From JAHRAW01 sp965249835 (GTDB lineage Bacteria > Pseudomonadota > Gammaproteobacteria > Arenicellales > Poriferihabitantaceae): a stretch of DNA of 64,000 nucleotides. This document shows positions 23,864 through 31,081 of this stretch, in pieces (the stretch's first letter is position 1; each line of letters starts with the position of its first letter). The stretch lies in the NCBI GenBank assembly GCA_965249835.1, contig CBDFMY010000003.1:186001-250000 (forward strand). Direction: 5' to 3'. The position numbers and the translations under genes are program-made. Below the pieces are notes generated by a model. That model was not told the DNA's origin and did no database searches. It saw nothing but the letters and a program-made list of their open reading frames with translations.

Positions 23864-25108
23864 TTACCTGATCTGCGCCAAATACCACTCGATGAAACCG
23901 GTGGTGAACTCTTCCATGTCGGACAACGGACCCGGTTCATAAAATCGCGAGTTGATGCCTTTTTGATTGTTCGCGATGATTTCCTTGTCGGCCTCGGTGG
24001 TAACCCGCCACAGCCAGGTGAGTCGGTCGAGATCATAATCCCGACCTTGTTCGGCATCGGCGCGCACCAGCCAGGTGACATCCATGTCGGTCGCCTGAAC
24101 GCCGCGCGGCGCGAACCCATACAACACCGCGTGGTCGGCGTATAACAAGCCGAACGAAACCGCTCCGGTCTGTATGTCGGCGACCCCGCCGCCGTAGTCG
24201 CCGATGTTTCCCAGCAGTGGTGCCAGCGGTTTTCCATCCTGACTGCCGGTCAAAAAAGGCGCATACAATGCGTTGCGTGCGTAGTAGCACTGCGATGCGT
24301 CTTTCATTGCGCTTTTATTCGTGCGCTTGTTCGCGCTGTTGTCCGCAAGCGGCGTCGGTGGTTCGACACTGCCCACGGTGGCGGTGCGATAACCGAGCCG
24401 CGCCGCTTGTTTGCGCATGGCCGGGCGCAACGCCGCGTTGTCTTCGGGCGATTGCAATGCATGACAACGTGCGTATTCGGTGTGTGCCGGTGCGCAGTGA
24501 TAGCACTCCATAAAATTCTCCACCGCCAGTTTCCAGTTCGCTTCCACCTGGTAGGTTTCCCGCAAAGCCACTTTGGTGTTGGCGAGGTCGTATATTTCAA
24601 AACTGGCGTTCACTGATTCAAGATCGTCCGCCAACGCCGCCGCGTTTTCGTCCGGATTAATAAAAATCATTCCGTGGAACACGCCACAGCGAATCGCTTT
24701 CAAGCCGTATCCGGATGGGTCAAAGTCGGCCGCCATGGCACGTTTCGAGCGGAGTCGTCCGTCCAGCCCGTAGGTCCAAGCGTGGTAGGGGCAGACAAAA
24801 GCCGCTACCTTGCCGGAAAGTTCGGTGCAGATGCGCGAGCCGCGATGGCGGCATACATTGGCGAAGGCGCGGACGGTTTGCTCGCGGTCGCGCACAACAA
24901 TGATGGATTCCCGACCGAGATCAAACAGAAAATAACACCCGGCTTCGGGCAACTGGCCGGACTGGCCAACATAAATCCAGTGGCGAAAGAAAATTTCCTG
25001 CAGGTCTTTTTGATAAACCGCCTCGGAGGTGTAGAAATCAGCGTCCAGCGAAAACCCCGGGCGATACGCGGCAATCAATTCCTGCAGGTGTGACGCGTTG
25101 GATGGCAT
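23864..25108 (-). CDS. Rieske non-haem iron oxygenase, alpha subunit (GbcA-like)
   Basis: This 414-residue enzyme has the Rieske 2Fe-2S motif CRHRGSRI (Cys86, His88) and CPYHAWTY (Cys106, His109), then the mononuclear iron region ENFMECYHCAPAHTEY with two His ligands. The C-terminal DRLTWLWRVTTEADKEI and FYEPGPLSDMEEFTTGFI are like those of glycine betaine or stachydrine demethylating oxygenases. The ATG at 25108 is chosen because the family starts near LIAAYRPGFSLDADFY; upstream codons cover the promoter region. No reductase gene is adjacent. It is isolated between repeat regions, and the 36-bp element at 25218 lies upstream. Substrate assignment is by resemblance only. Confidence 0.88.
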   Translation of the reverse strand: MPSNASHLQELIAAYRPGFSLDADFYTSEAVYQKDLQEIFFRHWIYVGQSGQLPEAGCYFLFDLGRESIIVVRDREQTVRAFANVCRHRGSRICTELSGKVAAFVCPYHAWTYGLDGRLRSKRAMAADFDPSGYGLKAIRCGVFHGMIFINPDENAAALADDLESVNASFEIYDLANTKVALRETYQVEANWKLAVENFMECYHCAPAHTEYARCHALQSPEDNAALRPAMRKQAARLGYRTATVGSVEPPTPLADNSANKRTNKSAMKDASQCYYARNALYAPFLTGSQDGKPLAPLLGNIGDYGGGVADIQTGAVSFGLLYADHAVLYGFAPRGVQATDMDVTWLVRADAEQGRDYDLDRLTWLWRVTTEADKEIIANNQKGINSRFYEPGPLSDMEEFTTGFIEWYLAQIR

Positions 25109-25217
25109 GGCTGATGGGTGGGATGACAACTTTGGGGGAATGCAAGCAACCGAATCGCAGGATGGCAAGATATAGGAGGCGCGCAAACTTGTCAAGGCGG
25201 CGCATATGTCCATAAAA

Positions 25218-25253
25218 TTTGGCACTCCGGTTGGTTGATGATTAGGGATTGTA
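25218..25253 (-). promoter_or_regulatory. 36-bp element, second copy, upstream of the Rieske gene
   Basis: It matches 391-426 at 34 of 36 positions and has the same orientation relative to the downstream minus-strand gene. A GCATAT also occurs just to the left of both copies. Read on the minus strand it starts TACAAT. See the first copy for interpretation. Confidence 0.4.
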
Positions 25254-25283
25254 GCGGTTAGTGCCCCCCACCTCGTCATTGCG

Positions 25284-25657
25284 CGCAGTATTTTTGTTGT
25301 CAGGCACGGCGCGCGAGAAGCGAGGGAGGGAGCAATACATTAAGTATGTGAGCGACCGAGCGACGACGCGCAACGCAACATGGCGGCGAAAAGGCAAGCA
25401 CAAAATTGTGCGCAGTATTTTCGTTGTCAGGCAAGGCGCGCGAGGAGCGAGAGAGTGAGCAATACATTAAGTATGTGAGCGACCGAGCGACGACGCGCAA
25501 CGCAACATGGCGGCGAAAAGGCAAGCACAAAATTGTGCGCAGTATTTTCGTTGTCAGGCAAGGCGCGCGAGGAGCGAGGGAGAGAGCAATACATTAAGTA
25601 TGTGAGCGACCGAGCGACGACGCGCAACGCAGCATGGCGGCGAAAAGGCAAGCACAA
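25284..25657. repeat. Tandem array, three 127-bp units
   Basis: Units begin at 25284, 25411 and 25538, each opening CGCAGTATTTT(T/C)GTTGTCAGGC and ending AAGGCAAGCACAA. The last unit is about 120 bases. They differ at only a few positions, mostly in the GCGAGGGAG-like purine tract. Each unit is GC-rich with internal inverted pieces. The frames that run through the units are a by-product of repetition: 127 is not a multiple of three. A diverged, inverted piece of the unit occurs at about 23150-23195. Confidence 0.9.
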
Positions 25658-25755
25658 CCGAATCTGCCCGGTGTCATTGGTTGCCATCGACTACCATCGG
25701 GTGCGGTATACTGTGCACCATTAGCAAACTCACAGCCAACGTGCAGGAGTCAACC

Positions 25756-26172
25756 ATGAACGCAATTTGTAAATTGGTCGGAGCGGTATGCCCTTACGGC
25801 GAACTGGCCGGACGCATCGCCCTCGCCGCGATTTTTTTGCTCGCCGGCATCAGTAAAATCGGCGGTTACGACGGCACCGTCGGCTACATGGAGTCGCAGG
25901 GCATACCGGGCTTTTTGTTGCCGCTGGTAATCATCCTTGAAGTCGGCGGCGGTGCTGCGCTGATAATCGGCTGGCAAACCCGCTGGGCCGCGCTGGCACT
26001 GGCGGGATTTTGTGTGCTCGCCGCGCTGTTATTTCATTTTGATTTCGGCGACACCATGCAGCAAGCATCGTTCATGAAAAACATCGCCATCGCCGGCGGT
26101 TTGCTGGTGCTGTGCCGCGTCGGTGCCGGACCTTTCAGCCTCGACCAATACAGCAAGTCCGGCGACTCATGA
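25756..26172 (+). CDS. DoxX-family membrane protein
   Basis: This 138-residue protein has four hydrophobic segments. It carries the DoxX start pattern GRIALAAIFLLAGISKIGGYDGT, cut here by the first helix, then GYMESQGIPGFLLPLVIILEVGGGAALIIGW. DoxX-family proteins are small membrane proteins linked to oxidative-stress or quinone functions. The ATG at 25756 follows AGGAG seven bases upstream, while an earlier ATG at 25681 has no such site. It lies between the tandem array and nuoA and ends 27 bases before the nuo promoter. Confidence 0.88.
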   Translation: MNAICKLVGAVCPYGELAGRIALAAIFLLAGISKIGGYDGTVGYMESQGIPGFLLPLVIILEVGGGAALIIGWQTRWAALALAGFCVLAALLFHFDFGDTMQQASFMKNIAIAGGLLVLCRVGAGPFSLDQYSKSGDS

Positions 26173-26198
26173 GAATTCTCTTGCGCATTGCCCTCGCC

Positions 26199-26227
26199 TT
26201 GACTGAAACCGCGTCGGGAAATACACT
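26199..26227 (+). promoter_or_regulatory. Candidate sigma-70 promoter of the nuo operon
   Basis: TTGACT at 26199-26204 and TACACT at 26222-26227 are separated by exactly 17 bases. The predicted start lies about 63 bases upstream of the nuoA ATG at 26297. It is the best promoter match in the gap between the DoxX gene and nuoA. Confidence 0.6.
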
Positions 26228-26296
26228 GCAACGGGTGGTAACTTCATTGCCTTGGCCATCGTTTTCACCGATCATTCGACCGCCGGGAGCCCGATC

Positions 26297-26653
26297 ATGT
26301 TAGCCGACTATTTTCCGATTCTGCTGTTTATCGGGGTCGGATTGGGCATCGGCATCATCGCTATCAGCGCCGGCAAGGTGCTGGCGCCGAGCAAGCCCTA
26401 CGACGAAAAACTGTCCCCCTACGAATGTGGCTTTGAAGCGTTCGAAGATTCGCGCATGAAATTCGATGTTCGCTATTATCTGGTCGCGATTTTGTTCATC
26501 ATCTTCGATTTGGAAATTGCGTTTTTGTTTCCGTGGGCAATCGTGCTGGACGAAATCGGCGTGTTTGGATTTTGGGCGATGATGTTGTTCCTCGCGGTGT
26601 TGGTGGTCGGTTTTATTTACGAGTGGAAAAAAGGAGCCCTGGAGTGGGAATAA
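26297..26653 (+). CDS. nuoA: NADH:quinone oxidoreductase subunit A
   Basis: This 118-residue membrane subunit of respiratory complex I has three transmembrane segments. The conserved cytoplasmic loop KPYDEKLSPYECGFEAF is between the first and second, and RYYLVAILFIIFDLEIAFLFPW opens the second. The ATG at 26297 is preceded by GGGAG. An earlier in-frame ATG at 26252 would add 15 residues not seen in the family. It is the first gene of nuoA-N, four bases upstream of nuoB. Confidence 0.95.
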   Translation: MLADYFPILLFIGVGLGIGIIAISAGKVLAPSKPYDEKLSPYECGFEAFEDSRMKFDVRYYLVAILFIIFDLEIAFLFPWAIVLDEIGVFGFWAMMLFLAVLVVGFIYEWKKGALEWE

Positions 26654-26657
26654 ACTG

Positions 26658-27173
26658 ATGGCACTGGAAGGAACATTGCGGGAAGGTTTTGCCACGGCGC
26701 GGCTGGACGAACTGATCAACTGGGCGCGCACCGGCTCGATGTGGCCCATGACTTTTGGTCTGGCGTGTTGCGCGGTGGAGATGATGCAAGCCGGCGCGGC
26801 GCGTTATGACCTTGACCGCTTCGGCATTTTGTTTCGTCCCAGCCCGCGTCAATCCGATGTCATGATCGTGGCCGGCACGCTCACCAACAAAATGGCGCCG
26901 GCGCTACGCAAGGTGTATGACCAAATGGCGGAGCCGCGCTGGGTGATTTCCATGGGCTCGTGCGCCAACGGCGGCGGCTACTACCACTATTCCTACTCGG
27001 TGGTGCGCGGTTGCGACCGTATCGTGCCGGTGGATGTGTATGTGCCCGGCTGCCCGCCCACCGCCGAAGCGTTGATCTACGGCATCTTGCAACTGCAGAA
27101 GAAAATAAAGAAAACCAACACGATTGCACGAACCATTGCGCAACCGGTTGCGCGGCAAGCCATCGCAAAATGA
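26658..27173 (+). CDS. nuoB: NADH:quinone oxidoreductase subunit B
   Basis: This 171-residue peripheral-arm subunit binds iron-sulfur cluster N2, the last before quinone. The ligands are the twin cysteines in GLACCAVEMM, the Cys in MGSCANGGGYYHYSYS and the Cys in PVDVYVPGCPPTAEAL. It is full length, with a basic tail (KKIKKTNTIARTIAQ). It starts four bases after nuoA stops. Confidence 0.97.
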   Translation: MALEGTLREGFATARLDELINWARTGSMWPMTFGLACCAVEMMQAGAARYDLDRFGILFRPSPRQSDVMIVAGTLTNKMAPALRKVYDQMAEPRWVISMGSCANGGGYYHYSYSVVRGCDRIVPVDVYVPGCPPTAEALIYGILQLQKKIKKTNTIARTIAQPVARQAIAK

Positions 27174-27216
27174 AATCGTAACGCTATGCAACCTCGCCGC
27201 ATCGCAAGAACATCAC

Positions 27217-27852
27217 ATGAACCCTTCTCAACTTGCTGACAAACTGCCGGACTTGCTCGGCGATGCGATGTTATCCGTGTCGGTGGAATTCGGCGAGGTA
27301 ACCTGCCGGATTAACTCTGCGCGCATCAAGGAAGTTTGCACGAAGTTGCGCGATGACCCGACTACGCGGTTTGAAACGCTGATTGATTTGTGCGGCGTGG
27401 ATTACGTTGCCTGGGGCCACATGGATGGCGACACGAGCGACGCCGGCGATGATACGAACGCCGGCGCAAAGTCGCAAGCGACCGCCAGCGCAAAGTGGCA
27501 AGGCGCGCGCTTCGTGGTGGTGTATCACTTGTTGTCGTTCGTGCATAACTTGCGCGTGCGCGTGCGCGCCGAATTGGACGACGAGCCACCGACCATCGAG
27601 TCGGTGATTGATGTTTGGCCCGCGGCGAATTGGTTTGAGCGCGAGGCGTTCGATTTGCTCGGCATCCTCTTCACCGGCCATCCGGACTTGCGCCGCTTGC
27701 TTACCGATTACGGTTTCATCGGCCATCCGTTCCGCAAAGATTTCCCGTTGTCCGGGCAAGTTGAGATGCGTTACGACGAACAGCAAGGACGCGTGATTTA
27801 TCAACCGGTGACCATTGAAGAGCGTATTCTGGTGCCGCGCATCATCCGATGA
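27217..27852 (+). CDS. nuoC: NADH:quinone oxidoreductase subunit C
   Basis: This 211-residue subunit belongs to the 30-kDa family. It has TLIDLCGVDY, VVVYHLLSFVHNLRVRVRA, then SVIDVWPAANWFEREAFDLLGI and FRKDFPLSG, the family signature. The chosen ATG at 27217 fits the family start. An Asp/Ala/Ser-rich insertion (about DGDTSDAGDDTNAGAKSQAT) interrupts the normally short loop after the GVDY block. It is a separate gene from nuoD, unlike the fused form in E. coli. A 158-base gap without visible features separates it from nuoD. Confidence 0.95.
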   Translation: MNPSQLADKLPDLLGDAMLSVSVEFGEVTCRINSARIKEVCTKLRDDPTTRFETLIDLCGVDYVAWGHMDGDTSDAGDDTNAGAKSQATASAKWQGARFVVVYHLLSFVHNLRVRVRAELDDEPPTIESVIDVWPAANWFEREAFDLLGILFTGHPDLRRLLTDYGFIGHPFRKDFPLSGQVEMRYDEQQGRVIYQPVTIEERILVPRIIR

Positions 27853-28010
27853 TGATGTCTTGTCGTTCACGCTTGCCTATTTTCCGTTATGCCGTGTTGA
27901 GATGCGCCGCTCAATCGGTCACGCATTATTTATCCGCTCCCTCTTTCGCGGCTACCACGCCTTGCCTAACAAAAAATATTTCGATTGATTAAATTCAACC
28001 AACACAACGC

Positions 28011-29264
28011 ATGTCTGAAATCCGCAACTACACCATGAACTTCGGGCCGCAGCATCCGGCCGCGCACGGCGTGTTGCGCATCATCATGGAGATGGACGGC
28101 GAAGTCATCGAGCGTTGCGACCCGCACATCGGTCTGCTTCATCGCGGCACCGAAAAACTCGTCGAATCCAAACCGTATAACCAGAGCATCGGCTACATGG
28201 ATCGGCTGGATTACGTGTCAATGATGTGCAACGAACACGCATTTGTTCTCGTCATCGAAAAAATGCTGGGCGTGGTGCCGCCGATTCGCGCGCAATACAT
28301 TCGCGTGATGTTCGATGAAATTACGCGCATCTTAAATCACTGCCTGTGGCTCGGCGCGCACGCGCTGGATGTCGGCGCAATGACGGTGTTTTTGTATTGT
28401 TTCCGTGAGCGCGAAGATTTGATGGATTGCTACGAAGCGGTTTCCGGCGCGCGCATGCACGCCACCTACTACCGCCCCGGCGGCGTGTATCGTGACCTGC
28501 CCGAGACGATGCCAAAATACGCGCCGACCAAACGCCATTCCGAATCGCAAACCAAGGCGCGCAATGCCGACCGGGAAGGCTCGTTGCTGGATTTCATCGC
28601 CGCTTTTTGCGCACGCTTCCCCGGCTATGTCGATGAATATGAAACGCTGCTGTCCGACAATCGCATCTGGAAACAACGCACCGTGGATATCGGCGTGGTC
28701 ACGCCGGAACGCGCCAAGGCATTGGGGTTTTCGGGTCCAATGTTGCGCGGCTGCGGCGTGGAATGGGACTTGCGAAAAAAACAACCATATGCGGTGTATG
28801 AACAAATGGATTTTGATATTCCGGTCGGCACCAATGGTGACTGTTATGACCGCTATCTGGTGCGCGTCGAAGAGATGCGCCAATCAACGCGCATCATCAA
28901 ACAATGTATTGATTGGTTGCGCGAACATCCGGGCCCGGTCATCGTTGACGACCATAAATTAATTCCGCCATCGCGCGAAGCGATGAAAGGCGACATGGAA
29001 TCTTTGATTCATCATTTCAAATTATTCACCGAGGGCTACTGCATTCCGGCCGGCGAAGCGTACGCCGCCATCGAACATCCCAAAGGCGAGTTCGGCATTT
29101 ATCTGGTGTCCGACGGCGCCAACAAACCCTATCGCTGCAAAATCCGCGCACCGGGTTTCCCCCACCTCGCCGCGCTGGACGAGATGTCGCGCGGCCACAT
29201 GCTGGCCGACATGGTGGCAATCATCGGCTCCCAGGACATCGTGTTCGGAGAGATTGACCGATGA
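28011..29264 (+). CDS. nuoD: NADH:quinone oxidoreductase subunit D
   Basis: This 417-residue 49-kDa subunit lines the quinone site. It begins NYTMNFGPQHPAAHGVLRI and has the family blocks HIGLLHRGTEKL, GYMDRLDYVSMM and SDGANKPYRCKIRAPGF. The end, DIVFGEIDR, is canonical. Length is normal and no residue seems lost. Confidence 0.97.
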   Translation: MSEIRNYTMNFGPQHPAAHGVLRIIMEMDGEVIERCDPHIGLLHRGTEKLVESKPYNQSIGYMDRLDYVSMMCNEHAFVLVIEKMLGVVPPIRAQYIRVMFDEITRILNHCLWLGAHALDVGAMTVFLYCFREREDLMDCYEAVSGARMHATYYRPGGVYRDLPETMPKYAPTKRHSESQTKARNADREGSLLDFIAAFCARFPGYVDEYETLLSDNRIWKQRTVDIGVVTPERAKALGFSGPMLRGCGVEWDLRKKQPYAVYEQMDFDIPVGTNGDCYDRYLVRVEEMRQSTRIIKQCIDWLREHPGPVIVDDHKLIPPSREAMKGDMESLIHHFKLFTEGYCIPAGEAYAAIEHPKGEFGIYLVSDGANKPYRCKIRAPGFPHLAALDEMSRGHMLADMVAIIGSQDIVFGEIDR

Positions 29265-29315
29265 TGTCTCGCTTGTCTTTTTTTCGTTATGCCGCGTTGT
29301 GGCGCGAGTTTTTTT

Positions 29316-29783
29316 ATGTTGTCTGACGCAGCCCTCGCCGAGATTGAACGGGAACTGGCGAAGTATCCGGCGGAGCGTCGCCAGTCGGCCATTATGGCTG
29401 CGCTTCGAATCGCGCAGGATGAACACAACTGGCTAAGCCCGGAACTCATTAAGTTCGTCGCCGGAGTAATCGGCGTGCCGCCGGTGCGCGCATTTGAAGT
29501 CGCGAGTTTTTATTCCATGTATGATTTGGCGCCGGTCGGCGAACATAAAATCAGCGTGTGCACCAACATCTCATGCATGTTGCGCGGCTCGGATGAAATC
29601 GTCTCGCACTTGCGACAAAAACTCGGCGTTGATTTCGGCGAGACCACCGACGACGGAAAATTCACCCTGAAAGAAGTCGAATGTCTCGCCGCCTGCGCCG
29701 GCGCGCCGATGATGCAGATTGACCGCGAGTATCACGAGAACCTGACGCCCCAGCGCGTCGATGAAATTTTGGACGCGGTGTGA
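29316..29783 (+). CDS. nuoE: NADH:quinone oxidoreductase subunit E
   Basis: This 155-residue 24-kDa subunit binds one 2Fe-2S cluster (N1a) through Cys in VCTNISCML and VECLAACAGAPMM. The N-terminal helical region (EIERELAKYPAERRQSAI) and VASFYSMYDLAP are typical. The ATG at 29316 is preferred to one 27 bases earlier, since the family begins with this helix. It ends eight bases before nuoF. Confidence 0.95.
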   Translation: MLSDAALAEIERELAKYPAERRQSAIMAALRIAQDEHNWLSPELIKFVAGVIGVPPVRAFEVASFYSMYDLAPVGEHKISVCTNISCMLRGSDEIVSHLRQKLGVDFGETTDDGKFTLKEVECLAACAGAPMMQIDREYHENLTPQRVDEILDAV

Positions 29784-29791
29784 AACGATAA

Positions 29792-31081
29792 ATGACCAAC
29801 ACTCATTCCACAATGCAAGTTTGTTACGACGTGTGCTTTCCAAAAGAGCATGATCGATGCTGGACGCTGGCGGCGTATCGCAAGTGTGGCGGATACCAAG
29901 CGTTGGAAAAAGTGTTGCGCGAGCGGATCGACCCGGCGGCGGTTATTGATGTCATAAAAACTTCCAACTTGCGTGGGCGTGGCGGTGCCGGATTCCCGCC
30001 GGGCATCAAATGGAGTTTTATGCCACGCTCGACGCCGGGACAAAAATATGTGGTGTGCAATTCCGACGAAGGCGAACCCGGCACCTGCAAAGATCGCGAC
30101 ATCCTGCGATACAACCCTCACGCGCTCATCGAAGGCATGGTCATCGGCGGATACGCCATGGGCGCCACCGTGGGCTACAACTACATCCGCGGTGAATTCT
30201 GGGAACCCTATCAACGCATGGAAGCCGCCGTGCGCGAAGCCTATAACGCCGGGCTGCTGGGCCAAAACTTATTCAACTCCGATTTTGATTTTGATCTGTA
30301 CAATCACCTCGGCGCCGGCGCCTACATTTGCGGCGAAGAAACCGCGCTACTGGAATCTCTTGAAGGCAAGAAAGGCGAGCCGCGTTTCAAGCCACCGTTT
30401 CCGGCGGCGTTCGGTTTATACGGCAAGCCCACCACCATCAACAACACCGAATCCTTTGCTTCGGTTCCGTCGATTCTGCGCGCCAACGGTAAATGGATGA
30501 AGGGCGAATGGTTCCGCGATCTCGGTGTCAAGAACTCCGGCGGCGTGAAAATTTTCTCGGTCACCGGTCATGTCGAAAAACCGGGTAACTACGAAATCAA
30601 AATGGGCACGCCATTCGCCAAACTGTTGGAGATGGCCGGTGGCGTGTGGCAGGGACGAAAACTCAAAGCCGTGATTCCCGGCGGCTCGTCGGTGCCGGTG
30701 CTGCCGGCGGAGGCAATCATGGCCGCCAACATGGATTACGACTCCCTGCAACAATGTGGCTCGGCGGTCGGCGCCGGCTCAGTCATCGTCATGGACGAAA
30801 CCACCGACATGGTCGAGGTGCTGGAGCGGCTCGCCCGTTTTTATTTTGAAGAATCCTGCGGGCAATGCACGCCGTGCCGCGAGGGAACCGGCTGGCTGTA
30901 TCGCATCCTGCGCCGCATCAACACCGGCCGCGGCAAGCGGCAAGATCTCGACACCTTGCTGGATGTCGCCAACCGCATTGAAGGTCGCACCATCTGCGCG
31001 CTCGGCGATGCGGCGGCGTGGCCGGTGCAGAGTTTTCTCAAACATTTCAGGCATGAGTTTGAGGCGAAGATCGCATCATGA
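29792..31081 (+). CDS. nuoF: NADH:quinone oxidoreductase subunit F
   Basis: This 429-residue 51-kDa subunit binds NADH, FMN and one 4Fe-4S cluster (N3). The nucleotide loop is GRGGAGFPPG, followed by CNSDEGEPGTCKDR. The cluster ligands are in ESCGQCTPCREGTGW, with the fourth Cys in TICALGDAAAWP. It overlaps nuoG by four bases (ATGA). Confidence 0.97.
   Translation: MTNTHSTMQVCYDVCFPKEHDRCWTLAAYRKCGGYQALEKVLRERIDPAAVIDVIKTSNLRGRGGAGFPPGIKWSFMPRSTPGQKYVVCNSDEGEPGTCKDRDILRYNPHALIEGMVIGGYAMGATVGYNYIRGEFWEPYQRMEAAVREAYNAGLLGQNLFNSDFDFDLYNHLGAGAYICGEETALLESLEGKKGEPRFKPPFPAAFGLYGKPTTINNTESFASVPSILRANGKWMKGEWFRDLGVKNSGGVKIFSVTGHVEKPGNYEIKMGTPFAKLLEMAGGVWQGRKLKAVIPGGSSVPVLPAEAIMAANMDYDSLQQCGSAVGAGSVIVMDETTDMVEVLERLARFYFEESCGQCTPCREGTGWLYRILRRINTGRGKRQDLDTLLDVANRIEGRTICALGDAAAWPVQSFLKHFRHEFEAKIAS

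Noticed and set aside
25284..25657. CRISPR array
   Set aside because: Units are 127 bases and repeat in full, without unique spacers or cas genes.
25261..25724. Overlapping short frames in the 127-bp array
   Set aside because: They repeat the same basic peptide only because the DNA repeats. There is no ribosome site, and the frame changes with each unit.
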